This document shows positions 1-11,771 of a stretch of DNA of 64,000 bases, one piece after another. Where the stretch lies: positions 380,503-444,502 of the forward strand of contig NW_003314266.1 of NCBI RefSeq assembly GCF_000143415.4, given 5' to 3'. Numbering within the stretch: position 1 is the stretch's first letter; every line of letters starts with the position of its first letter. The stretch comes from Selaginella moellendorffii (Eukaryota > Streptophyta > Lycopodiopsida > Selaginellales > Selaginellaceae). The position numbers and the translations under genes are program-made. The notes below the pieces were generated by a model. It ran no database searches and was not told where the DNA came from. It saw only the letters and a list, made by a program, of their open reading frames with translations.

Positions 1-495
1 TGGCACGAGTTCAATTCCCATTGATTAGTGGCTTTTTAAAAATATAATATACCCTTGAGCAAGATATATTCCTATCCCTAAATTTGAAATTGTATGTATT
101 GAGCATCCATGTGTATGTCCTTCCTCTTGTGTGGAGTATCTATAGATGAAGGTATCCATTGTAGGACTACGGTACAGGTGGATGACTAGTTTCCTTACAT
201 GGAATAGCTGATCTACACAATGGAAAGATTGGTAAATTAAGTGCGAAAATGGAGATTCTAGTTCCTCTTGGTTAAAAAGGGGTTGTTAGTCAATAGTCAA
301 TGAGGACATTGACAACTTTGAAGGGGGGGTGAGGGTAGCGCATGTGATCATGGGATGAGATTTGGATATACTGTCACCGTAAATCCTTGAAACTTTAGAA
401 GATAAATGGGGATAAAATAAGCACTAAGGGCTCTTTTATCAAGCAATTACCCCTTTTCCAGTTCACTTAAGGAAAGAGAGATAGGGTACACTACA
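1..495 (+). mobile_element. 3' part of a TRIM-like mini LTR retroelement
   Basis: The sequence matches, base by base over long runs, the internal region and right LTR of the complete mini-element at 60604-61338. The window edge cuts it just after the primer-binding site. A G-rich polypurine tract lies at about 321-331, and the right LTR spans about 334-495, ending in ACTACA. It has no coding capacity. Its target-site duplication cannot be checked because the left end is outside the window. Confidence 0.65.
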
Positions 496-549
496 CTTCC
501 CCAATGTCTCTTCTTTAGTTCGTACCAAATCCCCATCTATAGCCATTAT

Positions 550-1050
550 CAAAAAAGTGACTATGGGTATCGAAAGTTATCTATTAGCTAGTCCTTTTTT
601 ATATTCTTTCCTTACTACCACGATGGTAGGAAGTTGGTATTATTCATTCCCTTTATCAACCCTTTTTATTCAAGTGTTAGTAAACTGGGCTTAGCACTTG
701 TACTTAGCCAGATGGATATAAGGTAGGAACTCCTATGTGTTTCTTATTGAGCATACTCAACCTAACTTTTAGTTCTTTTTTGCTTTATCTTGCATTAGCT
801 TGACAAGAACCCTCACATATTGAGACTAATCCCTTAACATTGTCAAATGATAGCTTATTGTGTCTGTTAAACATTTGCACTATCATACACCTTGTGTTAG
901 TACTGTTCAATTCTAATTGCTATCTATGGAAAGTGTTTAGATTTGTTAATTTGACATATTTACGGAATATAGAGATGATCCTGAACACAATGGTGTTCAT
1001 CCCGTGTCCAAATTCACAATTTAGAGCACGGACCATACTTAAGTTTACAA
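550..1050 (+). repeat. LTR-like interspersed repeat, diverged copy of 42.01-42.5 kb
   Basis: This stretch is collinear with 42024-42500. Shared blocks include the 'gggtatcgaaagtta' start, the 'gatagcttaccgtgt/gatagcttattgtgt' block and the 'ctgaacacaatggtgttc' end. At 42 kb the same block continues into LTR family A (to about 43160), so this is probably the 5' part of that LTR. Many C-to-T differences relative to the 42-kb copy fit decay of methylated cytosines. An ORF running through it is not conserved and is not a gene. Confidence 0.6.
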
Positions 1051-1059
1051 GCTGAAGAG

Positions 1060-1700
1060 TTGAGCTCACGAATTGACCTCAATTTTCAATTATAATTTAG
1101 TACAAACATTATAAAATTTAAAATTTTAAGGTTATGGCAAACCTAATAATTTCATAACTCTCTATATATTATATAGATAAAAAAGTTCTAAAGGACACTT
1201 CTTGTTCTAATAATTTAAATATTTACTACATGTAATTATAGGGACATTTGTTAGAATATAAAATAAATGTTTGCAAAAAGGGTATTCTAATCACTTCTTT
1301 AAATTTGTACTCTGTGCTTTTTGGCTAGTAAATATCAGGCTTGTCAAAACTAAAAAATTATTAAATTTGAAATAAGATTCTATGTAAAGCTATATAACCG
1401 TTTAAAATGAAAAAACAAAAAAACTGTTGATGTAAACTTATTGCATATAAAAGAAAGACTTGGTTTTGTTCTAGAATACATTCTTGAGGGGTTTGTTATA
1501 GCATACTGTTTAGAATTTAAAAATCTTCATTCACACTCTCATTCCAAAAAAGGGAAATACACATAAATATTTGGGTTTTAGTGTTAGTAATTTTAACTCT
1601 CACAATCTTTCTTCCTAGGGTTCAAGGGCTAGAAGATGTAATAACTATCCCATTGCATAGCATAACCAAACCACATAAAAGAATGAAAGAGAGGATAGCG
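1060..1700. other. AT-rich stretch, nothing recognised
   Basis: No ORF of note, RNA gene or repeat was recognised. A 3' splice-like CTTCCTAG at about 1612-1619 precedes the small gene at 1.7 kb, so part of this may be an intron or leader of that gene. Confidence 0.4.
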
Positions 1701-1717
1701 AGGATAGTGATCATGAG

Positions 1718-2002
1718 TTGGAGATAAATGCAATGACAAGGGGTGCAACAAATTGGGTGAAAAAGAATGCCTTTTTATTTGTTTTAGAAAAGTGCAATTC
1801 TACCACATTCAAGAAATGCCCCATATGTTTTTTAGCGTCTGGTGGAAACAATAGCAATGATCAGTATGATGGTATATATGCTCTTGTGACACACTACAAC
1901 ATCACACATTGGAAAAACTACCATGAATTTTTTTTTGAGATGGTAAAGACAGAAATGGAGACACACGAGTACTATGGGCAGTATTGCAAAAAGAATACTT
2001 AG
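1718..2002 (+). CDS. Unknown small protein exon with a C-x2-C motif
   Basis: An open frame continues upstream of the first in-frame Met (acidic residues such as EDSDHELE precede it) and ends at 2002. It encodes roughly 95-110 aa. Visible features are a CPIC pair followed about 25 residues later by spaced histidines (THYNITHW), which could be a degenerate zinc-binding site. It converges tail-to-tail with the SWIM-finger gene on the other strand, with about 107 bp between their stops. Its family was not recognised. It may be the last exon of a transposon gene. Confidence 0.35.
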   Translation: MEINAMTRGATNWVKKNAFLFVLEKCNSTTFKKCPICFLASGGNNSNDQYDGIYALVTHYNITHWKNYHEFFFEMVKTEMETHEYYGQYCKKNT

Positions 2003-2108
2003 AAGCATATAAAATGAAAAGTGAAATGAAAAAGCACTTTTTTATTAATTATATAAAGTATAATAAGTTTTATTGATAGAGAATAAACATCAATAGTGTT
2101 GGAGAAAT

Positions 2109-3931
2109 CTAGTTAGCTCCAAAAGTTTTCTCCAACTCAGCAATAGTAAGGCTTGTTTGGTGTATATGAATATCCACTTTAGGATCCTGGTGCAAAATGT
2201 TGATGAAGATGTAGTACATATGCTTGCAAGGAGTATATGCCTTCCCATGTTCCTCGCACTTCATAAAATCTGGACACGTGCAAGAAGGAAAGTCGTGAAT
2301 GGCAATTGTGTACTCTCCACCCTCTGTTTTGACTATGTACTCCTTTGCAAGCGCAATGATGTACTTCGTGGAGAGAATCTCACACTCAAGTGTTTGAGCC
2401 AAGTTTATTTTACCCTGTTTTTGCTTGGAGACGGTACCAATAAATTTAACTACCTTACCTTTTCGTGCTAGCCTCATGTGCATCTCTGTAGGAATAGTCT
2501 TGGTTCTGTCACTTATGTCTCCAACTCTCTTCTCAAGATTAAAACTAAATTTCTCAAGGTTTTCAATCTCATCCGAGGTGAGCACAACCCCATTAGCAAC
2601 TGGCGATTCTTTAGGTACTATATCAAGTTTAGTCACTATAGTGTCTTCAAGCCGCTTCGTATGGTTAGCGTTGGTGTTGCAACAATATAGCCAGCACCAT
2701 TTCGAAAATCCTACTTGTTTTGTTCCCCATAGAAACATGGGGCTGGAAAAGAAGCAGGTTTGTCACCACGAATCTAGGCCTAACACTTGCCCCTCGAAAG
2801 CATCCCCACACACTTTACATTCAATTTTGCTAGCATATGTCAGATTGCCTATTGCTTTGGCTCCACACTACAATAAGCAATTTTAACCTGTTGCGATGCA
2901 CTCTCTTCATCAGCCACTTGAGGTGGCTCGGTCCGAGAGCGGTGTCTTGGAGCAAAATGGTACTCGACATCAGGCCTGTGAGAGCTTTTCGCTCCAAGGT
3001 TTATACCAACATTTTCTCTAACAAAGGAAAAACGATGCTTTGAGTGGACAATCTTTATATCACCAATAAAAGCTCAGAGAGTGTACTCCATAGATATGCC
3101 ACGGACCACTTCTTTAATTGTAGTTGCCATTTTTCGGGTGGGTGGAATTAATTTTCTCTTCATCCTATCATATAACATCTCAACAGAAGGCCTTATTCCC
3201 ATGTATCTTCTTTCCTCCAATGCTAGCACTTTTGAAGATTGTTCTATAGCACATATCAAATTTGATAGATAGGCTTCATATAGACTCATCGTCCCTTTCC
3301 CTGCCTTAAAGGAACACCAACTCCAGTGCTGACTTTCGGAGAGATTCACAGTTGGGGTGTATGCGAGGTCCTCAAGTGGTTGATCCTAATGGAAAAGGCA
3401 ATATTAAAAGGTAATAAAATGAGAAAAAAAAATAGAAACCAACCTAAAAAGAGTGATGGCCCTACTAGAACATCATAACTTCCCACAAGCTAGGTGCAGG
3501 TTGTACTCCTCATAGTAAGTCCTGCAAGTTAGCCTTGTTTAGTTGAGTCTTTTGACAACTTGAATTGAGTAAAGTGTTTGCAATAAAATCCTTGAGGACG
3601 GTCTTCTGAACATGTTTCGGAGTTGCAGATGAGTTTCTTATAGTCTCTTCTTGCACAGCATCTTTGAAACAATTGAGAGAACTTCTTTGTATTCCTTCCT
3701 ACATTGGATGCATATGTGTGCCAACATGCACTACAACTCTTCCAGACACTCCATCCCATGGAAGAAAGTAGTACATCTTGGCCTTGTAGATAGCATGACA
3801 TAAAGGAGTATTTTTGTAGAATCGACACTTGAATCCAACAGCAATGGTGTCACAGGCTGGAGGATTGACTGCAGACCCTTCGAAAAATATATAATTTCTA
3901 CAACGGTCTCGATTGCATGCTTCATCCACAC
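2109..3931 (-). pseudogene. Degenerate SWIM zinc-finger, transposase-like gene
   Basis: Several minus-strand pieces form one broken gene. 3931-3700 encodes a segment ending FLPWDGVSGRVVVHVGTHMHP, and a different frame follows at 3720-3529. 3349-3074 encodes a helical, basic segment. 2738-2109 encodes a C-terminal part with a SWIM finger (CTCPDF then, after a spacer, CKH; about residues 150-170 of that piece), ending 38 residues later. SWIM fingers (CxCxnCxH) occur in MULE and FAR1-type transposases and related proteins; the 'VHVGTHMHP' motif is typical of plant and moss transposon proteins. Frame changes between pieces without clear splice sites suggest a pseudogene, though small introns could explain some. 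The exact transposon superfamily was not determined. Confidence 0.5.
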
Positions 3932-3938
3932 AATCTAA

Positions 3939-4660
3939 ATGCCCGCCTCAATGAACTATAGACACTGTGCCTTCAAAATGTTGGAAGTGTGTGGTCTTGA
4001 TCTTGCACCAATTGTGGACATTTTACTTGGTTTCCATCCATGCTCTATTTCGTTAAAGTGGGATTTATTCAGTAAAATGGGACTAGGTACAAATTTTCAA
4101 GTATTTGAAAATGACGTGAAATTATATGTTTTTTATCCAGGGGCTAGACATATCTGGGGCATGGTGACTAGCGCGGTGACTTTATGTCCAGACTGAGTCC
4201 ATCTGGTTGTATAATAAATCTCATTGTCAAGGTGAACAAGCCGAATCTGAAGCTAAAGAAGAGCGATGGCATGCGCGCACACACTATTTGTTTGTTCATT
4301 GAACGTGTGGTGAGCTTTCCAAGATGAACGTCATTCCTATTAGCCAGACATATAACTTAATGGTGAGAACATTTAGATATTATTCAATGTTATCTTTTTC
4401 TAACGAATCTAATTGTGAAGGTGTAGCAAGAGGCATTGCTAGTCTGGAGAAGTCATTTAACTCATTTGACCCTTAGTGTATTTTCATGAAACTAAATAAC
4501 ATTCATATTATTAAGGAATTTCTCTAGTACCTTTTTTTTACGACATAGAGGCTTGCATTTCTTTCAAAGGTGATTTAGTAAAAGGCCTGAGGGCACATGC
4601 CATTCTATTTCTCAGACCGGTATTAAGATATACTAGTGCAAAGGGAAAAATGTATTTGGT
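3939..4660. other. Intergenic region at the left edge of the palindrome block
   Basis: No convincing gene was found. An 85-codon ORF at 3939-4196 has no recognisable motif. The first degenerate members of the dispersed palindrome family appear here (half-site at about 4266-4284, fuller copy at 4583-4603), marking the left boundary of the block. Confidence 0.45.
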
Positions 4661-4699
4661 GATCAAGTAAATGGCATGAGGGCACACGCCATTATAAGC

Positions 4700-4957
4700 C
4701 TAAGCGCTAGTGGACACCTCCTTTTTGGTACTCTTAGCAGTACTATCATCCTTCTCCGGGTCAGTTGTTTTGCTTTGGATTGTTGTCTCTGACGTTACTA
4801 GGGCGTTCTCGATAGTTGTTAATGTTGCCGTTTGTTCAGAAAAATGATCACCTGGAGTATAGTACGGGGAGTTTGGAAGACTTATATATTCTACATCTTC
4901 ACCTATCTCCTTCTCCATCTCCTTTTCTGCCTCACTTACAGATTTTGTGCTTGCCAT
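4700..4957 (-). CDS. Conserved small protein (SLPNSPYYT family), 85 aa
   Basis: The start is the ATG at 4957-4955. The protein is 85 aa, charged, with no membrane segment. Its N-terminal third is rich in Glu/Lys, the middle carries SLPNSPYYTP, and the next block reads ENALVTSETTIQSK. A clear relative lies at 32381-32629 on the same strand, with SLPQSPYYT and ENAFVTSETTVQGK at the same spacing, so the reading frame is real and conserved. The function is not recognised. A palindrome copy (4671-4693) begins only 7 bp after the stop codon. Both copies sit near a ParB-methyltransferase gene, suggesting a shared cassette. Confidence 0.65.
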   Translation of the reverse strand: MASTKSVSEAEKEMEKEIGEDVEYISLPNSPYYTPGDHFSEQTATLTTIENALVTSETTIQSKTTDPEKDDSTAKSTKKEVSTSA

Positions 4958-5059
4958 GAGAACGCTCTTCACCCTAAAATATGGAGTTCGTTGTGTTATA
5001 AAAGGAAACCAACACACTCGCTGCAAGGGAATGATGGTACATAAAGCACGTAAGCCCAC

Positions 5060-5595
5060 AATATGGGTTTATGTGCCATTAATATGGGCCACACGCCATA
5101 TTATTAGATTTATGCACGTGTGATTGGTAAATGCATATGTCACATCATCTTTGTTTTACCTCACACACTATATCAGGCCTAATGAACCATATCATATGTG
5201 CGCACATGCTATATATATGGAGAAGTATTATGCAAGGATAGAAATTCAATGCATGATTGTGGAGAGCAATGGCATGAAGCCACATGCTAAATAACATTTT
5301 AGAGAAAGAATTAAAATAAAAACATGCAAACAGTACTAAGTGGACCAAGACTTAGAAGTGCACAGTTGAATGAGGTATTTCTAATAAATACTTCACTCAC
5401 CTCATATAGGAATGGCTACCACTCTCAAATGGCGTATCGCCTCATGCCATCACCTCGCAATTTGTTATAACAATCCGATGAATTCATATTCGGCTTGTTC
5501 ACCTTGAACTTTAAGTAAGATTTGCTAGAACAACTAAGAATTTATACTTGTTATTTGTATCATCTCACCTAGGAATGGCGTAAGGCCACATGCCA
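5060..5595. other. Intergenic region with four to six palindromes
   Basis: No gene was found between the small protein gene and the end of the DUF7869 gene. Palindromes or half-palindromes occur at about 5061-5079, 5081-5099, 5269-5290, 5429-5450 and 5574-5596, about one per 100 bp, which is the highest density in the window. Confidence 0.6.
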
Positions 5596-8500
5596 TCACG
5601 CCTCCTCTGATTCAGATTCGGATTGTTCACCTTAAAATAAAATACATTAGAAACTTAGTAAAGGAATATTCATGAATCTCACCTTGAACCCGGGTTATGA
5701 ATGCTCTTGCTGCATCTCTTGCATGGTCTGGCAAGGTGATGGTGGCACTCTGCTTCCGCATCCAACCATGCACAACATTATCCACCGATATGCTCATGCT
5801 AGGATCCCTTGGATTCAGCACCCATCTCTTTTCTAGGCAATCGTTCGTATATCCGGAACTTGGCTTGAACCACTCCACAGTTACATTGAAGGAGTTAGTT
5901 TCCACGTCCTCCTCTGCATCAGTGATGCAGCGCCCCACCCATATCATTTGTTTTTTATTACTGGGTCTGACAAGCACGACCATTCCTTTGCAGACCTGTA
6001 CTGGATTGAATGCTGAATTCAGCTTCTTGTTCCTCGGCCCACAATAGTGATCCTCAACATCGTTATCTGTCACTGCATTTCCAGAGGACATTGTTCCGCT
6101 ACTATCTGGTGCTCTGGGTTCTGGCCAAAAGGACTCTTCCAATTCTTCATATACAACCGGCCCATTTTGGATAGCAGATATAATCTTCTCCCAGTATTCG
6201 AGCAAAAGCTTGCACCTCTGAAAATAGGATTCTCCACCAAACACCAACCCCCTCTTCTAGAAGGCAATATGCTGTCTAATCCCGGCCACTATACTTTCCT
6301 GGTCTTTGAGTCCATCCGGGTGCATCGGCCGTGGGGAACCCTGAGGAATCATAGGTTCCCCAGTTATGGGATCTCTCTTGAAGAGTTCAATGCCGTCCAC
6401 TGGCAGCCACACTGTGTCCCATTCTCTCATCTTGTACCTCATCACTGGAGCACCGTCACACATGCTGAAATGAAACTGAAGAGGCTTGGAGTGGCCAATC
6501 AGCGTTTCGGATCCGTCCCTGATGTAGCCTCTTACAAACCCCTTAAAGTCTGGAACCTCTGTCAGAAGTGCAGCTTCAACAGTGCCTTTGATGCAATTTT
6601 GGAATTCATAGTAGAGTTGTGGGAGGGTGAGGACATTGGATCGCCGGAGGGACTCTGCCAGGTGACTGAACATGGCATCGACGTCTTCATGAGTGTGCCC
6701 AACCATGAGAAAGCCAAGTGTAACCGTTTCAAATATGCCTTTGGCAACAAGCATCACCAAGTACGCGAAGACGTACATGTTTTTGTTCTCACTGCCAGCA
6801 TTGTCTGTTTGGAGCAGAAGATGGGGTGGAAGGCCACATCGGCCGCAAGAACTTCCTTGAGATTCTGCTTCGTTTGGATGAGGTTGTGCATTCACCGGGC
6901 GACCAGCCTCGTCAGAATGGCATGAGGCCTCACCTGATAACCCTACAATCTGACGGCCAACATATTCACTGGGATGGCATGGGGCCCCACGCGATACTGC
7001 AAGCCTTTGCTCCTCCTCCAGCTGAACCCTGTATGGGGTTCGATCGACAAGGGCTTTATGCAAGGGTTGGCCGTTCAGCTCAGTCTGCGCACTTTGCAGA
7101 GACCTTAAGTGTTTTGCTAGGGACGCAATCATCATGTTTGCACCCCCGCCACCCCATAGAGGTACAAAGAAGTTCCCATAGTTCTGGGCACCATGCCCAT
7201 GAGCGATTATGCCAAACAGAGACACAGGCAGCTGCATGGATGAAGAGATTGCCTTGGGGGCAGGATTGAGTCGAGGTAAGCACGTCTTTTTCTGGTCCAT
7301 TTTGTCGTGGATGATGCAGAGGTAAGAGTCAGGTCTCTCCATGGAGAGAATCCTGTTATGATAATATGCAGTCCTGCAGCTTCTCTGCTCGATGTTGTGG
7401 TCGAGCCGCCTTCTAACCAACGTCTCTCGCTCTTGAGCGCTGCAAGAATTCTTCGACAAAGCCATTTTGATAGCAGTGCATTCGTCACGCTGGAGTACTT
7501 TCCTATACTCACATCCCTGAACCTGTTGCTCCACAATCTACTAAATCTAGATTGGCTCAGCTTCCTGTAGCCATTACTCTGGAGTTCCCGATTCACATCT
7601 TCCAATATGGCCCCCTTGGTATACATGGAAGGGAGAACTCGTTGGGTGTCTCGTGTTCCATCTTCCAAGAGGTGGGTTTTATGTGGTTGCTGCTCGCTAC
7701 ATGTCTCGACAAACCTCTTGAAGATTGCCTCTCCATATACAACATGACCCCTGGTTTTGTGCGTACCGTCGTTCCCATGGACTGCCTGTTGAACCCTTTG
7801 TTCCTTGAACTCAGTTTTGATTCTGTAGAATGTGGTTCGAGGGACTCCATAAATGATTCTCCATGCCTTCATGCAGACCAAACCCCTCTGGAAGACCATG
7901 CCCCCCACCTGATGTTCTGAAGCATCAACAAATGACCGTAATGCCTCATACACAAAATTGCGAGCTGCCTTCCAGGACAATGTTTTGTATCTTGCTCTCT
8001 CCTCTTCAATAGCATCCCAATCAGCATGTTGACAGCACCTCCTCTTGCAACAAGCAACTGTCGAGACCATTCGAACCTCCATCGCCATTTTCTGCCTTTT
8101 CGGTTCATTGCTCAGATCCCTTTGGCTGCGCTTTAGGAAGGTGTACTTTCTTTTCCCATGAAGAGATGTTCTGTCATCAGTTGTAGTGGTGTTTGATTGT
8201 GAATCCTTCACATTCTCAAACACTAAGTGCCTCAATTTCCACCGCACAATGCTTCCAATAGTCAGACTGTTTTCTTCTGTGTCAACAACCTCTAAAATCA
8301 CAACTCCAATATCATCCCAGCCCAATTCTTGATTAGCAACCGCATCTCTTGGATCGACAACTGTGGCTAAGCCCTCAGCTACCACCTCCCCCTCGGGGTT
8401 GTTTAGAAACACCTTCGCCTGAATCCATGTAGCACGGTTCTTAAGATCCACGGAGGGAACATGCGTCGCACTTGCGCTGTCCCCAACATCTGCTTTCTTC

Positions 8501-8727
8501 TGAAGATTTTTCAAGGCAACAACAACATTTACCCCGACGACCATCTCTCCTCGTTCAATAGCGACCACATTCCCATCGAAGACAGTCTCTACTGATACAG
8601 CAGCATTGCCTTCCCCAAGCCTTTCACAGTGTATAACAAAGTTCCGATCCATAGACACAAGGGTCCCTTTTGCAACTCTCTTCCCACCATTCAAAATGTA
8701 AACCTTTTCCCCAACCCTGAAGGCCAT
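5596..8727 (-). CDS. DUF7869-type, RNase H-like transposase-like protein (damaged?)
   Basis: The ATG is at 8727-8725. The first ~500 residues (8727 to about 7440) include a basic, Cys-rich segment and the family block RFSRLWSNRFRDV. After a frame change near 7435-7450 come DKMDQKKTCLPRL (the family's 'DGMDQxK' position), GGGGANMM, and the RNase H-like signature TDNAGSENKN followed by FLMVGHTHEDVDAMF. An in-frame TAG (6257-6259) precedes the C-terminal part (VFGGESYF onward). A 52-bp phase-1 intron (5631-5682) then leads to a last exon ending SESESEEA, with its TGA at 5598-5596 overlapping a palindrome. Two palindromes (6915, 6973) fall in a loop just before TDN, one within a GT...AG stretch of 55 bp. 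The family is known as a eukaryotic transposon-like protein. The frame change and the TAG mean it is either decayed or has introns not resolved here. Confidence 0.6.
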
Positions 8728-9340
8728 TCTGAAAGTGCAGAAAAGAAATTAAGACCATACAAAAAATGATTGGAGAATGGCCTAAATCATAACATACCAA
8801 ACAACCTCAATAGCATGAGGCCACATGTCATTATTCAAACATGCTATTGACACCCACGTGAAATTTCGCATTCACAAAATTGGCATGAGGCCTCATGCCA
8901 TCTTGATATACACACAGCTGCAGGCAAGTAAAAACATACATGACAATACGCTAGCCATGAAATTGCAAGGGCCCAAGATGGCATGTGGCCTCATGCCATT
9001 TCTAAATGTGGTCCTAAGCCATTCCATGGTGAACATACCAGGAAGCACAAATGCCGAATATCAAGAGGAAGCGGTAGCCACACCAAAGACAGTGCCGCTC
9101 GCAACACCGCAACTACTCGTAGCGCCGCTCGCAACACCGCAACTGCTCGTAGCGCCGCTCGCACAAACTGCCACTCGCATAAACTGCCGCTCGCAATGGC
9201 GCTCGCAATGCCGCAACCGCTCGTAGACGCATAAACCACAGCCCACAACGCCGCTTACACAAGCAGCGCTCACTGCGCTCAGCGGAACCAAGAACACGGC
9301 GCACAAAAAGGATAGACCTAGGAATGAGTTCGAGAATTCA
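8728..9340. promoter_or_regulatory. 5' region of the DUF7869 gene with three palindromes and a CGCTCG-rich repeat
   Basis: Three near-perfect palindromes are spaced about 70 and 98 bp apart upstream of the ATG (8810-8832, 8880-8901, 8978-9000). They are followed by a low-complexity stretch at about 9090-9250 built from 'GCCGCTCGCA' units. ORFs that overlap the low-complexity part on both strands are by-products of the repeat. No TATA box was identified with confidence. Confidence 0.45.
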
Positions 9341-9559
9341 AAAATAACACACGCTTGAACGTCACATCAAATCCTCTGACAAACCAGATCTTATGACTCC
9401 TCTGACAAATTTCAAACTGAGTAGCTTCTAGACTTTGGTGTCGGAGGTTGAACTTTGTCACATCATGTCCTTGCCTCGATCCAGCTGTGCCATGTCAGTG
9501 ATTCGAACTTTGCCATGCCATGTCAGCGATCCGCGCCAAGATTATTCGCCGTGTAAAGG

Positions 9560-9995
9560 AATAATTATGCTGTGTGTGTACGTCCATTTATGGCAATATA
9601 AGGCCACACGCCATTCAAAGAATAATGCTAGTCGAGCATTTTTTGGTGCATTTTTGGGTTCAAAATTGCATGAGCCCACACGCTATAAAGTTTACCTGTA
9701 CCAAAAATAGAAACAACTTTATTTACTTGGGAATTTAAGAGGTTGAGGCATTTTTAAACTTACAAACACATGCCCTACTTACATTCCTTTGGTTGCTTAA
9801 AATTCAAAAATATTATAAACCTTTCTTTTTGCATTTTCAATGTTTTCAATTATGGTTTTTGATTTTCGTAGGACCAGCCTAGTAATCTATTTGCATCCCG
9901 TCATGTTTATAGCTAGCTTTCGTTTGTCCCCTTCGCTAGCTTGAGATACATCTGCTCGGCATCTGCCTCTTACAGCATTTGCCCAGAAAGGGCAT
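9560..9995. repeat. Local repeat unit containing palindromes, related to 12.24-12.7 kb
   Basis: The block 'attgcatgagcccacacgct' plus 'ataaagttta' and a following run recur at 9666, 12351 and 12645. 'ctcggcatctgcctctt' recurs at about 9955 and 12440. The repeats lie on both sides of the solo LTR, so they predate or were split by that insertion. Confidence 0.6.
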
Positions 9996-10000
9996 CTTTC

Positions 10001-11075
10001 TGTAAGCGACTAAATTTTCCATTCTACTTTAGTCACTTAACCACAACTCTGACCACTTGGAGGAGTCTCATTCACAACCTCCATGAGTCCAATCCAGGAC
10101 TTGGGACTTGCTAGCCCCGAGAATGGCATCCATGCCACTCAACATTTGCACTTGGTCCAAGTGCTCCACGTGTCCAATCCCATGACCGACACTCAAAGGT
10201 ACCACCGACATAGCAGCCCGTTACGCTAAGGCCATGCTCAATCACCTTTGCCACACTGGTAGTCCAATACCACTTGCATCACCGTCTTGGCTCTCCAAGA
10301 CTAGGCAAACCATCCGTGAGTGGTCATCTCAGATCCACTCCTTAGCATCCTTAGGATGCCCACCGACAAGGGGAATAGCCTTCCCCAATATCCCTCTGTC
10401 AGTCCCCACTAAGTCCCTTCCTGCCCCTAGCCGTGTTTGCCAACACTGCCACTGGATCGAGACCCACAGGCCCGACCACTAAGTCCCACGGCCCTCTGGG
10501 ACTTCCTCACCACACGACTGTGTCCTTGGTCACTACCCCAGAGGACTGCTCCTCTTCCTTTCCACAGTCTGGGCCTTTGGGACAACATTTCGGAACACCG
10601 TGGCCTTACGCGAGCCACCTGGGTACTCTCCTCGCCTTCTGTCCTTGGGTGCTCTAGCCATGGGCTTAGAGCGGGTTCCGTTGAGCCACGACAGGTATCC
10701 AAGTAGGTAGTGCCACCCACACTTGGACTGGGAGCATCGGCCAGTCGATCTCCTGGGGGAACTAGAGCCGGCTCTTGAACACTTCACCAAGCTACCCCGC
10801 TTGTCGGTCTGTGTTCACTCTAGTCTTGGACTTCCCAGTGGGCAGCTCATCACCCAACACTGGGTCCGGCCTTCCTGGGCCAAACTGGCCTTTCCTGGCC
10901 AAACTGGCTCCACTGCAGTCCTCCCCCTACTATACTTTTGGAGCTCACCAAACCCCCCAGGGTCTGGGAGACGAACGCTTTGGGCTTTCACCCTCTCAGG
11001 CTCCGGACTCGGATTCGGACTCGGACTCGGGCTCGGGCTCGGTCTCGGCCTCGGCCTCGGTCTCGGTCTCGGTCC

Positions 11076-11116
<41 letters not shown>

Positions 11117-11745
11117 CCGGTCTCGGTCTCCACTTCGGACTCCATCTCGGACTCCATCTCGGACTCCATCTCGGACTCCATCTCGGACTCCATCTCGGGT
11201 CCATCTCGGGTCCATCTCGGACTCCATCTCGGACTCCATCTCGGACTCCATCTCGGACTCCATCTCGGGTCCATCTCGGGTCCATCTCGGACTCCATCTC
11301 GGGTCCATCTCGGACTCCATCTCGGACTCCATTTCGGGTCCATCTCGGGTCCACCTTGGACTCCACTTCGGACTCTAACTCGGACTCCAACTCGGGTCCA
11401 TCTCAGACTCCACTTCGGACTCCAACTCGGGTCCATCTCGGACTCCACTTCGGACTCCAACTCGGGTCCATCTCGGACTCCACTTCGGACTCCAACTTGA
11501 GTCCATCTCGGACACTCCCACGTGTCATGTGTTGGTCCTTTTGGGTCCCTTTTTGGAGCCTCGCCTTTTGCTCGCTTCGTGCTCGTTCCTTGAGCACTTC
11601 GTTGGGAGTTCCACTCCCGCTCTTGACTTTTCAAGTCGGAGCTTTTGGTTCAAACGTGTTACGCTCGTTTGGCTCTCGCTTCGGCCACTACCATATGGCG
11701 CCCTTTCCGGCTCCACTTTGGGGCCTAGGGATTTTGTGTCTCACA
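10001..11745 (-). mobile_element. Solo LTR (family C) with 5-bp target duplication
   Basis: The LTR reads TGTGAGACAC... on the minus strand and ends ...GCTTACA. It is 1745 bp and is flanked by perfect CTTTC duplications (9996-10000 and 11746-11750). It is collinear with 34294-36027 in opposite orientation, where the same end is followed by a tRNA-Met-type primer-binding site, which fixes the LTR boundary. No internal region is present, as expected after LTR-LTR recombination. The hexamer minisatellite at about 11020-11500 lies inside it. Long ORFs in this stretch (for example 10723-11784) come from the repeat and are not genes. Confidence 0.85.
11020..11505. repeat. CTCGGN / CTCGGACTCCAT minisatellite inside the solo LTR
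   Basis: The array starts as 6-bp CTCGGT/CTCGGG units and changes to 12-15 bp units of CTCGGACTCCAT and CTCGGGTCCAT. The 6-bp register keeps most frames open and produces long Ser/Asp, Arg/Thr or Gly/Leu ORFs that are not genes. The same motif is found in other LTRs at 34.53-35.03, 40.09-40.44, 43.53-43.83 and 62.09-62.38 kb. Confidence 0.85.
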
Positions 11746-11771
11746 CTTTCTTCACGCAGCATTTGCCACAT

